This document shows, piece after piece, positions 8,903-16,901 of a stretch of DNA of 64,000 bases; the first letter of the stretch is position 1; each line of letters begins with the position of its first letter. This DNA comes from Tropicibacter sp. R16_0 (GTDB lineage: Bacteria > Pseudomonadota > Alphaproteobacteria > Rhodobacterales > Rhodobacteraceae): NCBI RefSeq assembly GCF_017743935.1, contig NZ_JAGHRE010000004.1, forward strand, positions 186,001 to 250,000, given 5' to 3'. A model generated the notes under the pieces. The model saw only the letters and a program-made list of their open reading frames with translations. It searched no databases and was not told the DNA's origin. The position numbers and the translations under genes were made by a program.

Positions 8903-9597
8903 TTCAAGTCAAACGCCTGATCCATTCTGGCGACATAGTCCGTCAGCAGCCTGTCATTGGCAATGCGCTGTTGCAGAGGCGTTTTCACTGGTGTTGCCGC
9001 CATCGCGGCCAGCATCGGCGCGACAGAGTAGTCGGCAGATGTTGGCGTGCTGCCCATCAGAAAGGGTGAATGCCACAGGAATGCTGAGATTGCGGTCAGG
9101 TCGTTCTCGACCCGCTCCAACCGTTCAGATTGCGAAAACCGGGATACGCCTTGCATGTCCAACCCGCGCAAAACCGACTTGCGCACCGATTTGGTGATCG
9201 GTCCCCGGATCAGGCGCGGTACATCGGAAAAGAATGTCTCGCGCAGAACCGGCCAGACCTCGTTATTGCCCCAGCGGTCCATGACCAGTTGGAAATACAG
9301 GTGATCCTCGGCCATGCGGATCAGCGCGCGGGACTGGCCCTTTTGCAGGTCGCTCAGGCCTTGGTCAAAATCCGCACCGCGCGCTTCCAACCAGCCGCGA
9401 ATGGCGTCGCTGTCGGGCATCAACCGCTCTGGCGTGCGCAGCACGGGCAGTTTGCGATGGGGCATTTTACGCGGATCAAGCAGATCGGACCGCTGCCATT
9501 GCTGCCCGGACGCTTCGAGGAGGTAGGCCGCTTTGACACAAAAGGGACTGCCGCTGAAAAGGCCAAAGGCTGATGGGTAAATGAGAAGGGTCAACAT
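8899..9597 (-). CDS. Glutathione S-transferase family protein (Faxc/metaxin-like branch)
   Basis: The protein has 232 residues. The thioredoxin-like N-terminal half has SGSPFCVKAAYLLEASG, LPVLRTPERLMPDSDAIRGWLE, and an all-helical C-terminal half with FLMGSTPTSADYSVAPMLA. The cysteine in SPFCVK sits where metaxin/Faxc-type GSTs have theirs. ATG at 9597 follows GGAG at good spacing; a GTG one codon earlier is possible. First gene of a two-gene unit with DUF1801, divergently transcribed from the WYL regulator, suggesting control by it. Substrate unknown. Confidence 0.82.
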   Translation of the reverse strand: MLTLLIYPSAFGLFSGSPFCVKAAYLLEASGQQWQRSDLLDPRKMPHRKLPVLRTPERLMPDSDAIRGWLEARGADFDQGLSDLQKGQSRALIRMAEDHLYFQLVMDRWGNNEVWPVLRETFFSDVPRLIRGPITKSVRKSVLRGLDMQGVSRFSQSERLERVENDLTAISAFLWHSPFLMGSTPTSADYSVAPMLAAMAATPVKTPLQQRIANDRLLTDYVARMDQAFDLK

Positions 9598-9641
9598 CAC
9601 TGAACTCCATGATCTGAATTGAGTCGGACCCTAGGGGGAGG

Positions 9642-9662
9642 TGATGACAGTTTTTGTCATCA
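9642..9662. promoter_or_regulatory. Palindrome in the GST / WYL-regulator divergent promoter
   Basis: A perfect 8-bp inverted repeat (TGATGACA and TGTCATCA) around a 5-bp centre. It lies 45 bp upstream of the GST start codon and 21 bp upstream of the preferred regulator start at 9683. The placement fits a shared operator bound by the regulator itself; that is inference. Confidence 0.55.
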
Positions 9663-9682
9663 GTGTTAGGCAGTATGAACTC

Positions 9683-10399
9683 ATGTCACGCACCGCCCGC
9701 CTGTTCCAATTGATGCAAGCCCTGCGTTCAGGGCCGCAGCCGCGCACCTCGATCCAGTTGGCGCAGGATCTGGGGGTGTCGCCGCGAACGGTGCATCGCG
9801 ACATCGACACACTGCGGGGCTTGGGCGCGGTGATCGACGGTGAGGCCGGGTTTGGCTTTACCTTGATCGAGGACGCGACCCTGCCGCCCTTGGGGTTTCT
9901 GGATGACGAGCTTGAGGCATTGGTTCTTGGCCTGCGTGAGGTGGAGCTAATCGGTGATCCTGCCTTGTCCGAAGCGGCCAGTGCGGCCCTGCGCAAGTTG
10001 CAAGGGCGTTTGCCACAGCGCCAGTCCCATCGGCTGAGTCACGCTGTGCTTACGGCCACCCGATTTGATCGCCCGCCGAAGCCGGGGATCGAGGTTGCGC
10101 GCCTGCGCAAGGCGACATGGGATGAGCAGGCAATCGAATTCGGATATGAAGACGCGCACGGAGCCGAGACTCACCGTCGGGTGAACCCACTGTCGATTGT
10201 CTACATGGATCGGGCCAGCGTTTTGGTCGCCTGGTGTCATCTGAGGCAGGACTTTCGCACCTTTCGTCTGGATCGTATGCGTGAGTTGGTCGTGACCGAG
10301 CAGAGCTTTCGCCCCAATCGGGTGCCCCTGTTGCGCCAGGCTATCGAAGGGCTGCGGGCTGAACGGGCGCGAGCGGAGGATTGCACACCGCCCGTGTGA
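9683..10399 (+). CDS. YafY-type transcriptional regulator (HTH-WYL)
   Basis: From the ATG at 9683 the protein has 238 residues. An N-terminal DeoR-like helix-turn-helix (about 5-55, TARLFQLMQALRSG then LGVSPRTVHRDIDTLRGLG) is followed by a WYL-type effector domain (about 130-210) containing RRVNPLSIVYMDRASVLVAW and FRTFRLDRM. The tail after 212 is Arg-rich. An in-frame start at 9641 would place coding sequence over the palindrome, which makes 9683 more likely. WYL domains bind small ligands or nucleic acid; the ligand here is unknown. Confidence 0.88.
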   Translation: MSRTARLFQLMQALRSGPQPRTSIQLAQDLGVSPRTVHRDIDTLRGLGAVIDGEAGFGFTLIEDATLPPLGFLDDELEALVLGLREVELIGDPALSEAASAALRKLQGRLPQRQSHRLSHAVLTATRFDRPPKPGIEVARLRKATWDEQAIEFGYEDAHGAETHRRVNPLSIVYMDRASVLVAWCHLRQDFRTFRLDRMRELVVTEQSFRPNRVPLLRQAIEGLRAERARAEDCTPPV

Positions 10400-10463
10400 T
10401 CCCTTTTGCGAATGCGGCTTTCACGCTACCCTTATGCCAGAGCAGATAATCGGGACAACCAAG

Positions 10464-11756
10464 ATGCGTGTATGGCTGAGTGCTGCGGCAGTGACCGCCG
10501 CCATGATGCCCGGGGCAAGCACCGGGTCCGAGAACGAAACCGCCGTCAAACTGGCCTCGGCAGAGGTTCTGACCTCGCTGAGACCGCAACTGCGACCCGC
10601 GCGCGCGGATGCGCTGAAACCCACCGCTGTTGCGTCCGAGGGTGGTTTTCAAGATTGGAAGGTTGGCTTTGGCCCCCGAGCCGAAGCTGCGGGCATCAAG
10701 CGGTCGGTCTGGCAGAAGGCCTTGAGCGGTGTGAGCTATGACGCCGAGGTCATCAAACGCGATCGCAACCAATCCGAGTTCACCAAGACGGTTTGGGTCT
10801 ATCTGGACAGTGCGGCCTCGGATCTTCGGGTGCAGAACGGGCGGGCAGCGCTGAAAAAGCGCAATGCGCTGTTGAACCGGATCGAAGCCAAGTATGGCGT
10901 CGAGAAAGAGGTTGTTGTTGCGATCTGGGGGCTGGAAAGCGCCTATGGCACGTTCCGTGGTTCAAAGAGCGTGATCCGCTCGCTCGCGACCCTGGCCTAT
11001 GACGCACGGCGCAGTGAGTTTTTTGAGGAACAACTGATCGCCGCTCTGCAAATCTTGCAGGCAGGCGATGTGGCCAGCCGAAACATGAATGGCAGTTGGG
11101 CGGGGGCGATGGGGCACACACAGTTCATGCCGACCTCGTTCCTGGATTATGCCGTGGATCACACCGGTGATGGCAAACGGGACATATGGTCAGACGATCC
11201 GACAGATGCTTTGGCGTCCACGGCCGCTTATCTGGCCGCGCATGGCTGGACCAAAGGGCAGCCTTGGGGTGTTGAGGTCACGTTGCCCAAGGGGTTCGAT
11301 TACACTCTGGCAAATCGTGAGATCACCAAGAGCCCCAAGGAGTGGGCCAAGCTTGGGGTGAAGGGTGTGAATGGCAAGGCGGTGCGCAACCATGGCGCGG
11401 CATCGATTCTGTTGCCTGGCGGGGCAGAGGGCGTTCCCTTCATGATCTTTGACAACTTCGAAGTGCTTGAGAGCTACAACACTGCTGATGCCTATGTCAT
11501 CGGCGTCGGGCATCTGAGTGACCGCATTCGGGGGGCGGGTAAGCTGCAGGGCGGCTGGCCGCGCGGCGACCGTGCGTTGACCTATGACGAGCGGATCGAG
11601 TTGCAAGAGCGTCTGACGGCCAAGGGGTTCGACACCCAAAAGATTGACGCAAAGATCGGTCCGCTGACCATCAATGCAGTCCGCGCCTATCAGGTGGCCA
11701 ATGGCATGGTGCCTGATGGCTATGCTTCACCCCGGCTGCTGCAAAGCCTGAGATAA
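10464..11756 (+). CDS. Lytic murein transglycosylase, MltB family
   Basis: A 430-residue periplasmic enzyme cleaving the MurNAc-GlcNAc bond with formation of 1,6-anhydroMurNAc. ATG at 10464 gives a signal peptide (MRVWLSAAAVTAAMM). The SLT_2 domain spans about 60-345, with the catalytic Glu in AIWGLESAYGTF and the substrate-binding AGAMGHTQFMPTSFLDYAVD. A peptidoglycan-binding domain 1 lies at about 370-430 (KIGPLTINAVRAYQ). An upstream ATG at 10434 would prepend ten residues before the signal peptide. No lipobox cysteine is seen, so it is probably soluble periplasmic. Confidence 0.93.
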   Translation: MRVWLSAAAVTAAMMPGASTGSENETAVKLASAEVLTSLRPQLRPARADALKPTAVASEGGFQDWKVGFGPRAEAAGIKRSVWQKALSGVSYDAEVIKRDRNQSEFTKTVWVYLDSAASDLRVQNGRAALKKRNALLNRIEAKYGVEKEVVVAIWGLESAYGTFRGSKSVIRSLATLAYDARRSEFFEEQLIAALQILQAGDVASRNMNGSWAGAMGHTQFMPTSFLDYAVDHTGDGKRDIWSDDPTDALASTAAYLAAHGWTKGQPWGVEVTLPKGFDYTLANREITKSPKEWAKLGVKGVNGKAVRNHGAASILLPGGAEGVPFMIFDNFEVLESYNTADAYVIGVGHLSDRIRGAGKLQGGWPRGDRALTYDERIELQERLTAKGFDTQKIDAKIGPLTINAVRAYQVANGMVPDGYASPRLLQSLR

Positions 11757-11760
11757 AAAA

Positions 11761-11777
11761 GAGGGGCGCTGCCCCTC
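11761..11777 (-). terminator. Terminator of the minus-strand polyamine operon
   Basis: GAGGGGC and GCCCCTC arms with a 3-base loop. Read on the minus strand the stem is followed by six T, giving an intrinsic terminator 64 bp past the permease stop at 11842. Confidence 0.8.
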
Positions 11778-11798
11778 TTGATCCTGTGGATCAATTCA

Positions 11799-11839
11799 CC
11801 CCGCCGTTTTTTCCACGAGAAGAACGGCGGGGCGCTTTT
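11799..11839 (+). terminator. Terminator of the transglycosylase gene
   Basis: A perfect 10-bp stem (CCCCGCCGTT / AACGGCGGGG, loop 14) followed on the plus strand by CGCTTTTG. Together with the preceding hairpin it insulates two convergent transcripts. Confidence 0.7.
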
Positions 11840-11841
11840 GT

Positions 11842-13053
11842 TTAGCCGGGTGACATGCCCCGCAGACGTTCTGAGCGGCGGCGGAGAAGCTCGACCGTGG
11901 TCAGCAGTGCGATCGAGATCACCACGAGGATTGTGGCCACCGCCAGGATGGTCGGTGAGATCTGTTCGCGCAGGCCGGTGAACATCTGCCATGGCAGCGT
12001 CTTCTGACTGGCTGAGCCGACGAAAAGCACCACGACCACCTCGTCAAAGGAGGTGATGAAGGCAAAGAGACCACCCGAGATCACGCCAGGCAGGATCAGG
12101 GGCATCTGCACCCGGAAGAAGGTGGTCACAGGATCGGCACCCATGTTCGCCGCCGCACGGGTCAGCGAGCGGTCAAAGCCCACCAGCGTTGCAGTCACGG
12201 TGATAATCACGAACGGGATGCCCAGAACCGCGTGCGCCAGGATCACCTTGACGTAGCCAACAAAGGTCTTGGGCAGGCCCAGTGTCCCTTCCAGCCAGTT
12301 GCCGATGTCCGAGTAGAAGAAGAACATGCCGGTGGCCGAGATGATCAGCGGGACGATCATGGGCGAGATCATGATTGCCATGATGGCGCGACGGCCGGGC
12401 ACGTGGCTCTGGCTCAGGCCAATCGCCGCCAATGTACCCAGGCTCACCGAGATGATCGTCGCAATCGGCGCAATGATCAGCGAGTTCTTGAACGAACGCT
12501 GCCATTCGTTGTTGGTGAAGAAATCCTCATAGTGCTTCAGCGAGTAGCCGGCCGGATCAAGGCGCAGCATTTCGGGCGTGAAGGTAAAGAAGTCCTGAGC
12601 ATTGAAGCTGAGCGGCATGACGACCAGGATCGGTGTGATCAGGAAAACAAAGATCGCGCCACAGATCACCCGGAAGCCATAGTGCCACAGAACCTGACCA
12701 GGGGTCAGATAGGGCAGAAGGTGCTGGCGATAGCGACCTTCATACATCCAGTAGGTGAACCAATGAAAAAACCAGCCAGCGATGACGCCCAGGATGGCCC
12801 CCGGGAGGCCGCCAAAGATGAACCCTAGGACAAGAAAAACCGCCAGCGAGATCCACTTTGCCATCTGCTCGTTCTTGAGAGCAAAGATGTAGAGCGCCGC
12901 CAAAGCCGTCACGATGGCAGCACCGATGATGATGCCCAGGAAGCCCGAGCCGTTTGCAGTTCCAACAAAGAGCCCCAGCAGCCCGCCCGATGCCGCAACA
13001 GTCGGCAGGACAAGAGACATCGGTTTGCGCGAGATAGGTGTGAGTGCAGCCAT
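11842..13053 (-). CDS. Polyamine ABC transporter permease (PotC-like) with extra N-terminal membrane region
   Basis: The 403-residue protein has the usual PotC-like permease module at about 130-395, with the EAA-type loop AAANMGADPVTTFFRVQMPLILPG. The first 130 residues add about three to four hydrophobic segments (for example FLGIIIGAAIVTALAALYIF and WISLAVFLVLGFIFGGLPG) that a typical 260-residue PotC lacks. It is last in a four-gene operon (ATPase, binding protein, PotB-like, PotC-like) and starts 5 bp after its partner permease. Confidence 0.9.
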   Translation of the reverse strand: MAALTPISRKPMSLVLPTVAASGGLLGLFVGTANGSGFLGIIIGAAIVTALAALYIFALKNEQMAKWISLAVFLVLGFIFGGLPGAILGVIAGWFFHWFTYWMYEGRYRQHLLPYLTPGQVLWHYGFRVICGAIFVFLITPILVVMPLSFNAQDFFTFTPEMLRLDPAGYSLKHYEDFFTNNEWQRSFKNSLIIAPIATIISVSLGTLAAIGLSQSHVPGRRAIMAIMISPMIVPLIISATGMFFFYSDIGNWLEGTLGLPKTFVGYVKVILAHAVLGIPFVIITVTATLVGFDRSLTRAAANMGADPVTTFFRVQMPLILPGVISGGLFAFITSFDEVVVVLFVGSASQKTLPWQMFTGLREQISPTILAVATILVVISIALLTTVELLRRRSERLRGMSPG

Positions 13054-13058
13054 GTCCG

Positions 13059-14330
13059 TTACCCCAGCTTCACGTTGTCGATGCCCACGATCTTGTCATA
13101 GGCCCAATAGAGGATCAGAACGACCGCCAACAGGATCGTGCCCAATGCAGCCGCAAGGCCCCAATTCAAAGAGCTCGAGATGTGGTAGGCAATCCGGTTC
13201 GAGATAAAGACACCTTTGGTGCCGCCGACGATTTCAGGCGTGATGTAGTAGCCAATCGCCAGAATGAAGACAAGGATCGAGCCCGCGCCGATGCCGGGGA
13301 TCGAAAGCGGGAAGTAGACCCGCCAGAACGCGGTCCAGTTGGTTGCGCCCATGGATTTTGCCGCCCGCAGGTAGCTGGGGTTGATGGTCTGCATCACCGA
13401 ATACATTGGCAGGATCATGAACGGCAGCAGGATGTGGGTCATCGCAATGATTGTACCGGTTTGGTTGTTGATCATGACCAGACGCGCGTCGTCGGCGACC
13501 ATGCCCAGCCAGACCAGAACCTCGTTGATGACACCCTGTTGTTGCAGCATGACCTTCCAGGCCGATGTTCGTACCAGCAGCGAAGTCCAGAAGGGCAGCA
13601 GCACCAGGATCATCAAGACGTTTGCGGTGCGCATCGGCAGGTTGGCCAGGATCCAGGCCACCGGATATCCCAGCAAAATGCAGGATCCTGTGATGATCAA
13701 GGACATGATCAACGTGCGGCCAAAAAGCTTGACCAGGATCTGTTTGTCCTCGGGCTGTGCTTGCGCCCCTTCGGGCGTGCGGCGCATGTCCACGGCGTTC
13801 AGGAAATAGCCATTCGTTATGCGCGGTGAATGGGTTTTGATCACGCGCCAGGTTTCGACGTCGCCCCATTTTTTGTCGACGTCAATCAGCGCTTCTTTGA
13901 ACGGACCGTCTGTTGCCGGGTCCATCCGCTTGATCTTGCGCCCGGACTTGCGGAACAACGACGACATGCCGGTCTGTTCATAGTTCAGGCGGGTGCCGAG
14001 ACGGGTGTGTTTCTTGGCCTCGATGGCCACGACCATGTCCGCAACAAAAGCCGCATAGACGGCCTCATCGGGCAGTTCACCACTGTCTGCGTTCCAAGCC
14101 TGAAGTTCGACGACCGTTAGGGGAAGCGTATCCGCAACGATGTCATTTTCAACCGAGCGGGACAGCATCGAAAAGATGGGGATGATGAAAGAGAACAGCA
14201 CAAAGAGGAGCAGCGGCGCAATCAGCATCAGCGCCCTCATCTTTTGCAGTCTCAGCGCGCGGGCCAGGCTTTTCTTTAGCGGCGTGCCGTCTGCGGCAAG
14301 CATTGGCCCATCGGAGGTGGTGTCCGTCAT
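13059..14330 (-). CDS. Polyamine ABC transporter permease (PotB-like) with large periplasmic insertion
   Basis: The 423-residue protein has one N-terminal helix (about 32-53), then about 140 hydrophilic residues rich in charged positions, then the five-helix permease core with the EAA-type loop AAKSMGATNWTAFWRVYFPLSIPG. Ordinary PotB proteins are about 275-300 residues and have only a short loop there. The insertion may contact the binding protein; this is inference. It follows the binding-protein gene after a 98-bp gap that holds a strong hairpin. Confidence 0.9.
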   Translation of the reverse strand: MTDTTSDGPMLAADGTPLKKSLARALRLQKMRALMLIAPLLLFVLFSFIIPIFSMLSRSVENDIVADTLPLTVVELQAWNADSGELPDEAVYAAFVADMVVAIEAKKHTRLGTRLNYEQTGMSSLFRKSGRKIKRMDPATDGPFKEALIDVDKKWGDVETWRVIKTHSPRITNGYFLNAVDMRRTPEGAQAQPEDKQILVKLFGRTLIMSLIITGSCILLGYPVAWILANLPMRTANVLMILVLLPFWTSLLVRTSAWKVMLQQQGVINEVLVWLGMVADDARLVMINNQTGTIIAMTHILLPFMILPMYSVMQTINPSYLRAAKSMGATNWTAFWRVYFPLSIPGIGAGSILVFILAIGYYITPEIVGGTKGVFISNRIAYHISSSLNWGLAAALGTILLAVVLILYWAYDKIVGIDNVKLG

Positions 14331-14382
14331 ATCGTCCCCGTTGGTCTTGTTTTTATTGGTAAATGTCCAAACGAATGGAGGG

Positions 14383-14410
14383 GGAAAGGGCCGTACGTGC
14401 GGCCCTTTCC
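14383..14410 (-). terminator. Intra-operon stem-loop after the binding-protein gene
   Basis: A perfect 10-bp inverted repeat (GGAAAGGGCC / GGCCCTTTCC) lies 18 bp after the binding-protein stop and before the permeases. No long T-run follows. Such elements in ABC operons commonly stabilise or partly terminate the upstream message, giving more binding protein than permease. Confidence 0.6.
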
Positions 14411-14428
14411 GTATCTTGGCTTAGGCGA

Positions 14429-15520
14429 TTATTTCGCCAGCCACGCCTGGAATTTGGCGTCGATGTCGTCGCGGTAGTCAGCCCAGAACTCATAGTTGTA
14501 GAGGAAGGTGTTCTTGGCGTTGTTCGGGTCGGTCGGCATGTGCGGTGCCATGTCGATGCCCAGATCAGCGTGCTTGCCAACCAGCGGGGCCGACGAGGCA
14601 CGTGCCGGACCGTACGAGATCCACTTGGCCTGATCCGCCAGACGCTGGGTGTCGGTCGCGAACATGATGTAGTCCAGAGCCTGCTTCTGACGCTCTTCGC
14701 TCAGGCCCGCGGGAATGATCCAACCGTCAAGGTCAAACACCTGCGCGTCCCACAGCATGGCAACCGGCTGCTTCTGCTCTTCGATGACCGAGAACAGGCG
14801 GCCGTTATAGGTCGAGCCCATGACAATTTCGCCGTCTGCCAGCAGCTGCGGGGTGTCCGCACCGGCCGACCACCAGATCACGTCGTCCTTGATGGTGTCC
14901 AGCTTGGCCAGAGCCTGATCTTGACCTTCCGGAGTGGCCAGAACGTCGTAGACGTCGTCTTTTGCAACGCCGTCACACAGCAGCGCCCATTCCATGTTGT
15001 TGATCGGACGCTTTTCCAGCGAACGCTTGCCAGGATAGGCTTCGGTGTCGAAGACTGCGCAGATCTCGGTCGGGGGTGTGTCACCCACCAGATCGGTGCG
15101 ATAGCCAAATGTGGTCGAGTACACGATCTGCGGAATAAAGCAGTCGGATACCAGCAGGTCGCCAAAGTCGTCAGCCGCCGAAGTGCCATCGGGCGCGGGC
15201 GCCAGCATGGTGTCAGGGTCGATTTCCATCGCCAGACCTTCGTCGCACAGGCGGATCGCGTCCGCTGCAACAACGTCAACCACGTCCCATGTCACGTTGC
15301 CCGCTTCGTTCATTGCGCGCAGCTTTGCAACCGCTTCGGCCGAGCTGTCGTCATTGATGATCGTGACGCCGGTCTTTTCCGAGTAGGGGTCGTGATAGGC
15401 GTTCTTCTGCGATTTACTGTACGCGCCGCCCCAGGACACGATGGTCATTTCCTGTGCAAACGCAGCAGGCGCGACCAGAGCGGTTGTCACTGCCAGCGCT
15501 GTGAGTTTGGTGAATTTCAT
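14429..15520 (-). CDS. Periplasmic polyamine-type substrate-binding protein (PotD-like)
   Basis: The protein has 363 residues with a clear signal peptide cut after VAPAAFA. The mature part begins EMTIVSWGGAYSKSQ, typical of PotD/SBP_bac_8-type proteins. DVVDVVAADAIRLC, GSTYNGRLF and LDGWIIPAGLSEE fit the two-lobe fold. The ATG follows GGAGAG. Ligand is likely a polyamine or related cation from the transporter class, but the sequence does not fix which. It is second in the operon, after the ATPase gene. Confidence 0.88.
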   Translation of the reverse strand: MKFTKLTALAVTTALVAPAAFAQEMTIVSWGGAYSKSQKNAYHDPYSEKTGVTIINDDSSAEAVAKLRAMNEAGNVTWDVVDVVAADAIRLCDEGLAMEIDPDTMLAPAPDGTSAADDFGDLLVSDCFIPQIVYSTTFGYRTDLVGDTPPTEICAVFDTEAYPGKRSLEKRPINNMEWALLCDGVAKDDVYDVLATPEGQDQALAKLDTIKDDVIWWSAGADTPQLLADGEIVMGSTYNGRLFSVIEEQKQPVAMLWDAQVFDLDGWIIPAGLSEERQKQALDYIMFATDTQRLADQAKWISYGPARASSAPLVGKHADLGIDMAPHMPTDPNNAKNTFLYNYEFWADYRDDIDAKFQAWLAK

Positions 15521-15587
15521 GAGTCTCTCCTTGTTGAACGTAAGTCAGGCGGCACCGATCTGTGTCGGGGTCCGCCAATGGTTGTGA

Positions 15588-16685
15588 TCAGGCGTCGAGC
15601 GCCCGACAGTCTTCGGGCAACCAACCGATTTCGATCATCGAGCCTGGCTCGTGACGAACCTGATCGGGGGCATTCCGGGTTTTGATGACGAATTCGTCGT
15701 TTCCGGCAACACGCAAGCGTGTGCGGAAGATATCGCCCATATAGATGAACTCCAGCACTTCGGCCTTGATCGTATGGGTGCCTTCCTTCAGGCGATCCTT
15801 GTTGTATTCGACCCGCTCAGGACGAATCGACACGCGGGTTCGGTCACCGACGCCCACGTTAACAGGCTTTGCATCGATCAATTCGCCATCGTCGAGCTTG
15901 ACCAGGGCCACTTCGCCGTTGATTTCCTGAACAACCCCTTCAAGCGTGTTGTTTTCGCCGATGAACTGCGCGACGAAGCTGTTTTCAGGTTCTTCATAGA
16001 GCGTGTCCGGCGGCGCCAACTGCTGGATGATGCCATCATCAAACACGGCAACGCGGTCCGACATGGTCATCGCCTCGGTCTGGTCGTGGGTGACGTATAC
16101 GGTGGTGATGCCCAGGCGGTGCGCCAGATCGGTGATTTCGAACTGCATCTTTTCGCGCAGCTGTTTGTCTAGCGCGCCGAGCGGTTCGTCCATCAGAACC
16201 AATTCGGGCTCAAACACCAGAGCGCGCGCCAAGGCGATCCGCTGTTGCTGACCCCCTGAAAGCTGGGCCGGGCGGCGGCCGCCGAAGGCACCCATTTCCA
16301 CCATGTCCAACGCGCGCTTCACCTTCTCTTCACGCTCGGACTTGCCCAGCTTGCGCACTTCCAGCGGGAAGCTCAAGTTCTCGGCGATCGTCATGTGAGG
16401 GAACAGGGCGTAGTTCTGAAACACCATGCCGATGCCACGTTTGTGCGGCGGGATGTTGTTGATCGACGTGCCACCCAAACGGATGTCGCCATGTGTAGCG
16501 GTTTCGAAACCGGCCAACATCATCAGGCAGGTTGTTTTACCGGAACCTGACGGGCCGAGCATCGTGAGAAACTCGCCTTTTGGCATTGTAAGATTGAGAT
16601 CTTTGACGACCAGAGTTTCGCCGTCATAACTTTTTTGAACACGTTCGAATTCAACGAACGCGTCATTGCTGGATGATGCAGTCAA
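15588..16685 (-). CDS. Polyamine ABC transporter ATPase (PotA-like)
   Basis: The 365-residue protein has a full ABC domain: Walker A GPSGSGKTT, Q-loop QNYALFPHMT, signature LSGGQQQR, Walker B LVLMDEP, H-loop YVTHDQTEAM. A C-terminal TOBE-type domain lies from about 270 (RVSIRPERVEYNKD). The first codon is TTG, preceded by GGGGAG at 6 bp; the next in-frame ATG is about 28 codons in and would remove the first beta-strands. First gene of the minus-strand importer operon. Confidence 0.93.
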   Translation of the reverse strand: MTASSSNDAFVEFERVQKSYDGETLVVKDLNLTMPKGEFLTMLGPSGSGKTTCLMMLAGFETATHGDIRLGGTSINNIPPHKRGIGMVFQNYALFPHMTIAENLSFPLEVRKLGKSEREEKVKRALDMVEMGAFGGRRPAQLSGGQQQRIALARALVFEPELVLMDEPLGALDKQLREKMQFEITDLAHRLGITTVYVTHDQTEAMTMSDRVAVFDDGIIQQLAPPDTLYEEPENSFVAQFIGENNTLEGVVQEINGEVALVKLDDGELIDAKPVNVGVGDRTRVSIRPERVEYNKDRLKEGTHTIKAEVLEFIYMGDIFRTRLRVAGNDEFVIKTRNAPDQVRHEPGSMIEIGWLPEDCRALDA

Positions 16686-16831
16686 CGCCAGCTCCCCGAA
16701 GTTTGTTTGCCGCGGTCTGTGCCGCTTTGGATGAAGCTTAAGCGCCGAGTTGGTCCGAACGCAACCGATTTACGACACTCGAGAGACAGTTGCGACTGTT
16801 TTTAGGCGGTTATCGCCATTGGTCAGCACAC

Positions 16832-16861
16832 AAAAAAGGCGACCAACTTGATTGGTCGCCT
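16832..16861 (-). terminator. Terminator of the aminotransferase gene
   Basis: A 10-bp perfect stem (AGGCGACCAA / TTGGTCGCCT, loop 5), followed on the minus strand by a T-run (six A at 16832-16837 on the plus strand). It lies 41 bp after the aminotransferase stop and separates it from the ATPase gene downstream. Confidence 0.85.
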
Positions 16862-16901
16862 CGAGAATCAGGTAGTTGGGGGCGCTAAATCTGACGCTAG
16901 G

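Noticed and set aside
8899-9597. Treating the two GST-like genes (8899 and 58039) as paralogous copies
   Set aside because: They belong to different branches: Faxc/metaxin-like Cys type versus a classic Ser-type GST, with no evident recent duplication.
14363-15685. 440-codon plus-strand open frame over the binding protein
   Set aside because: Antisense to a well-supported gene; Arg/His/Val-rich shadow composition and no ribosome site.
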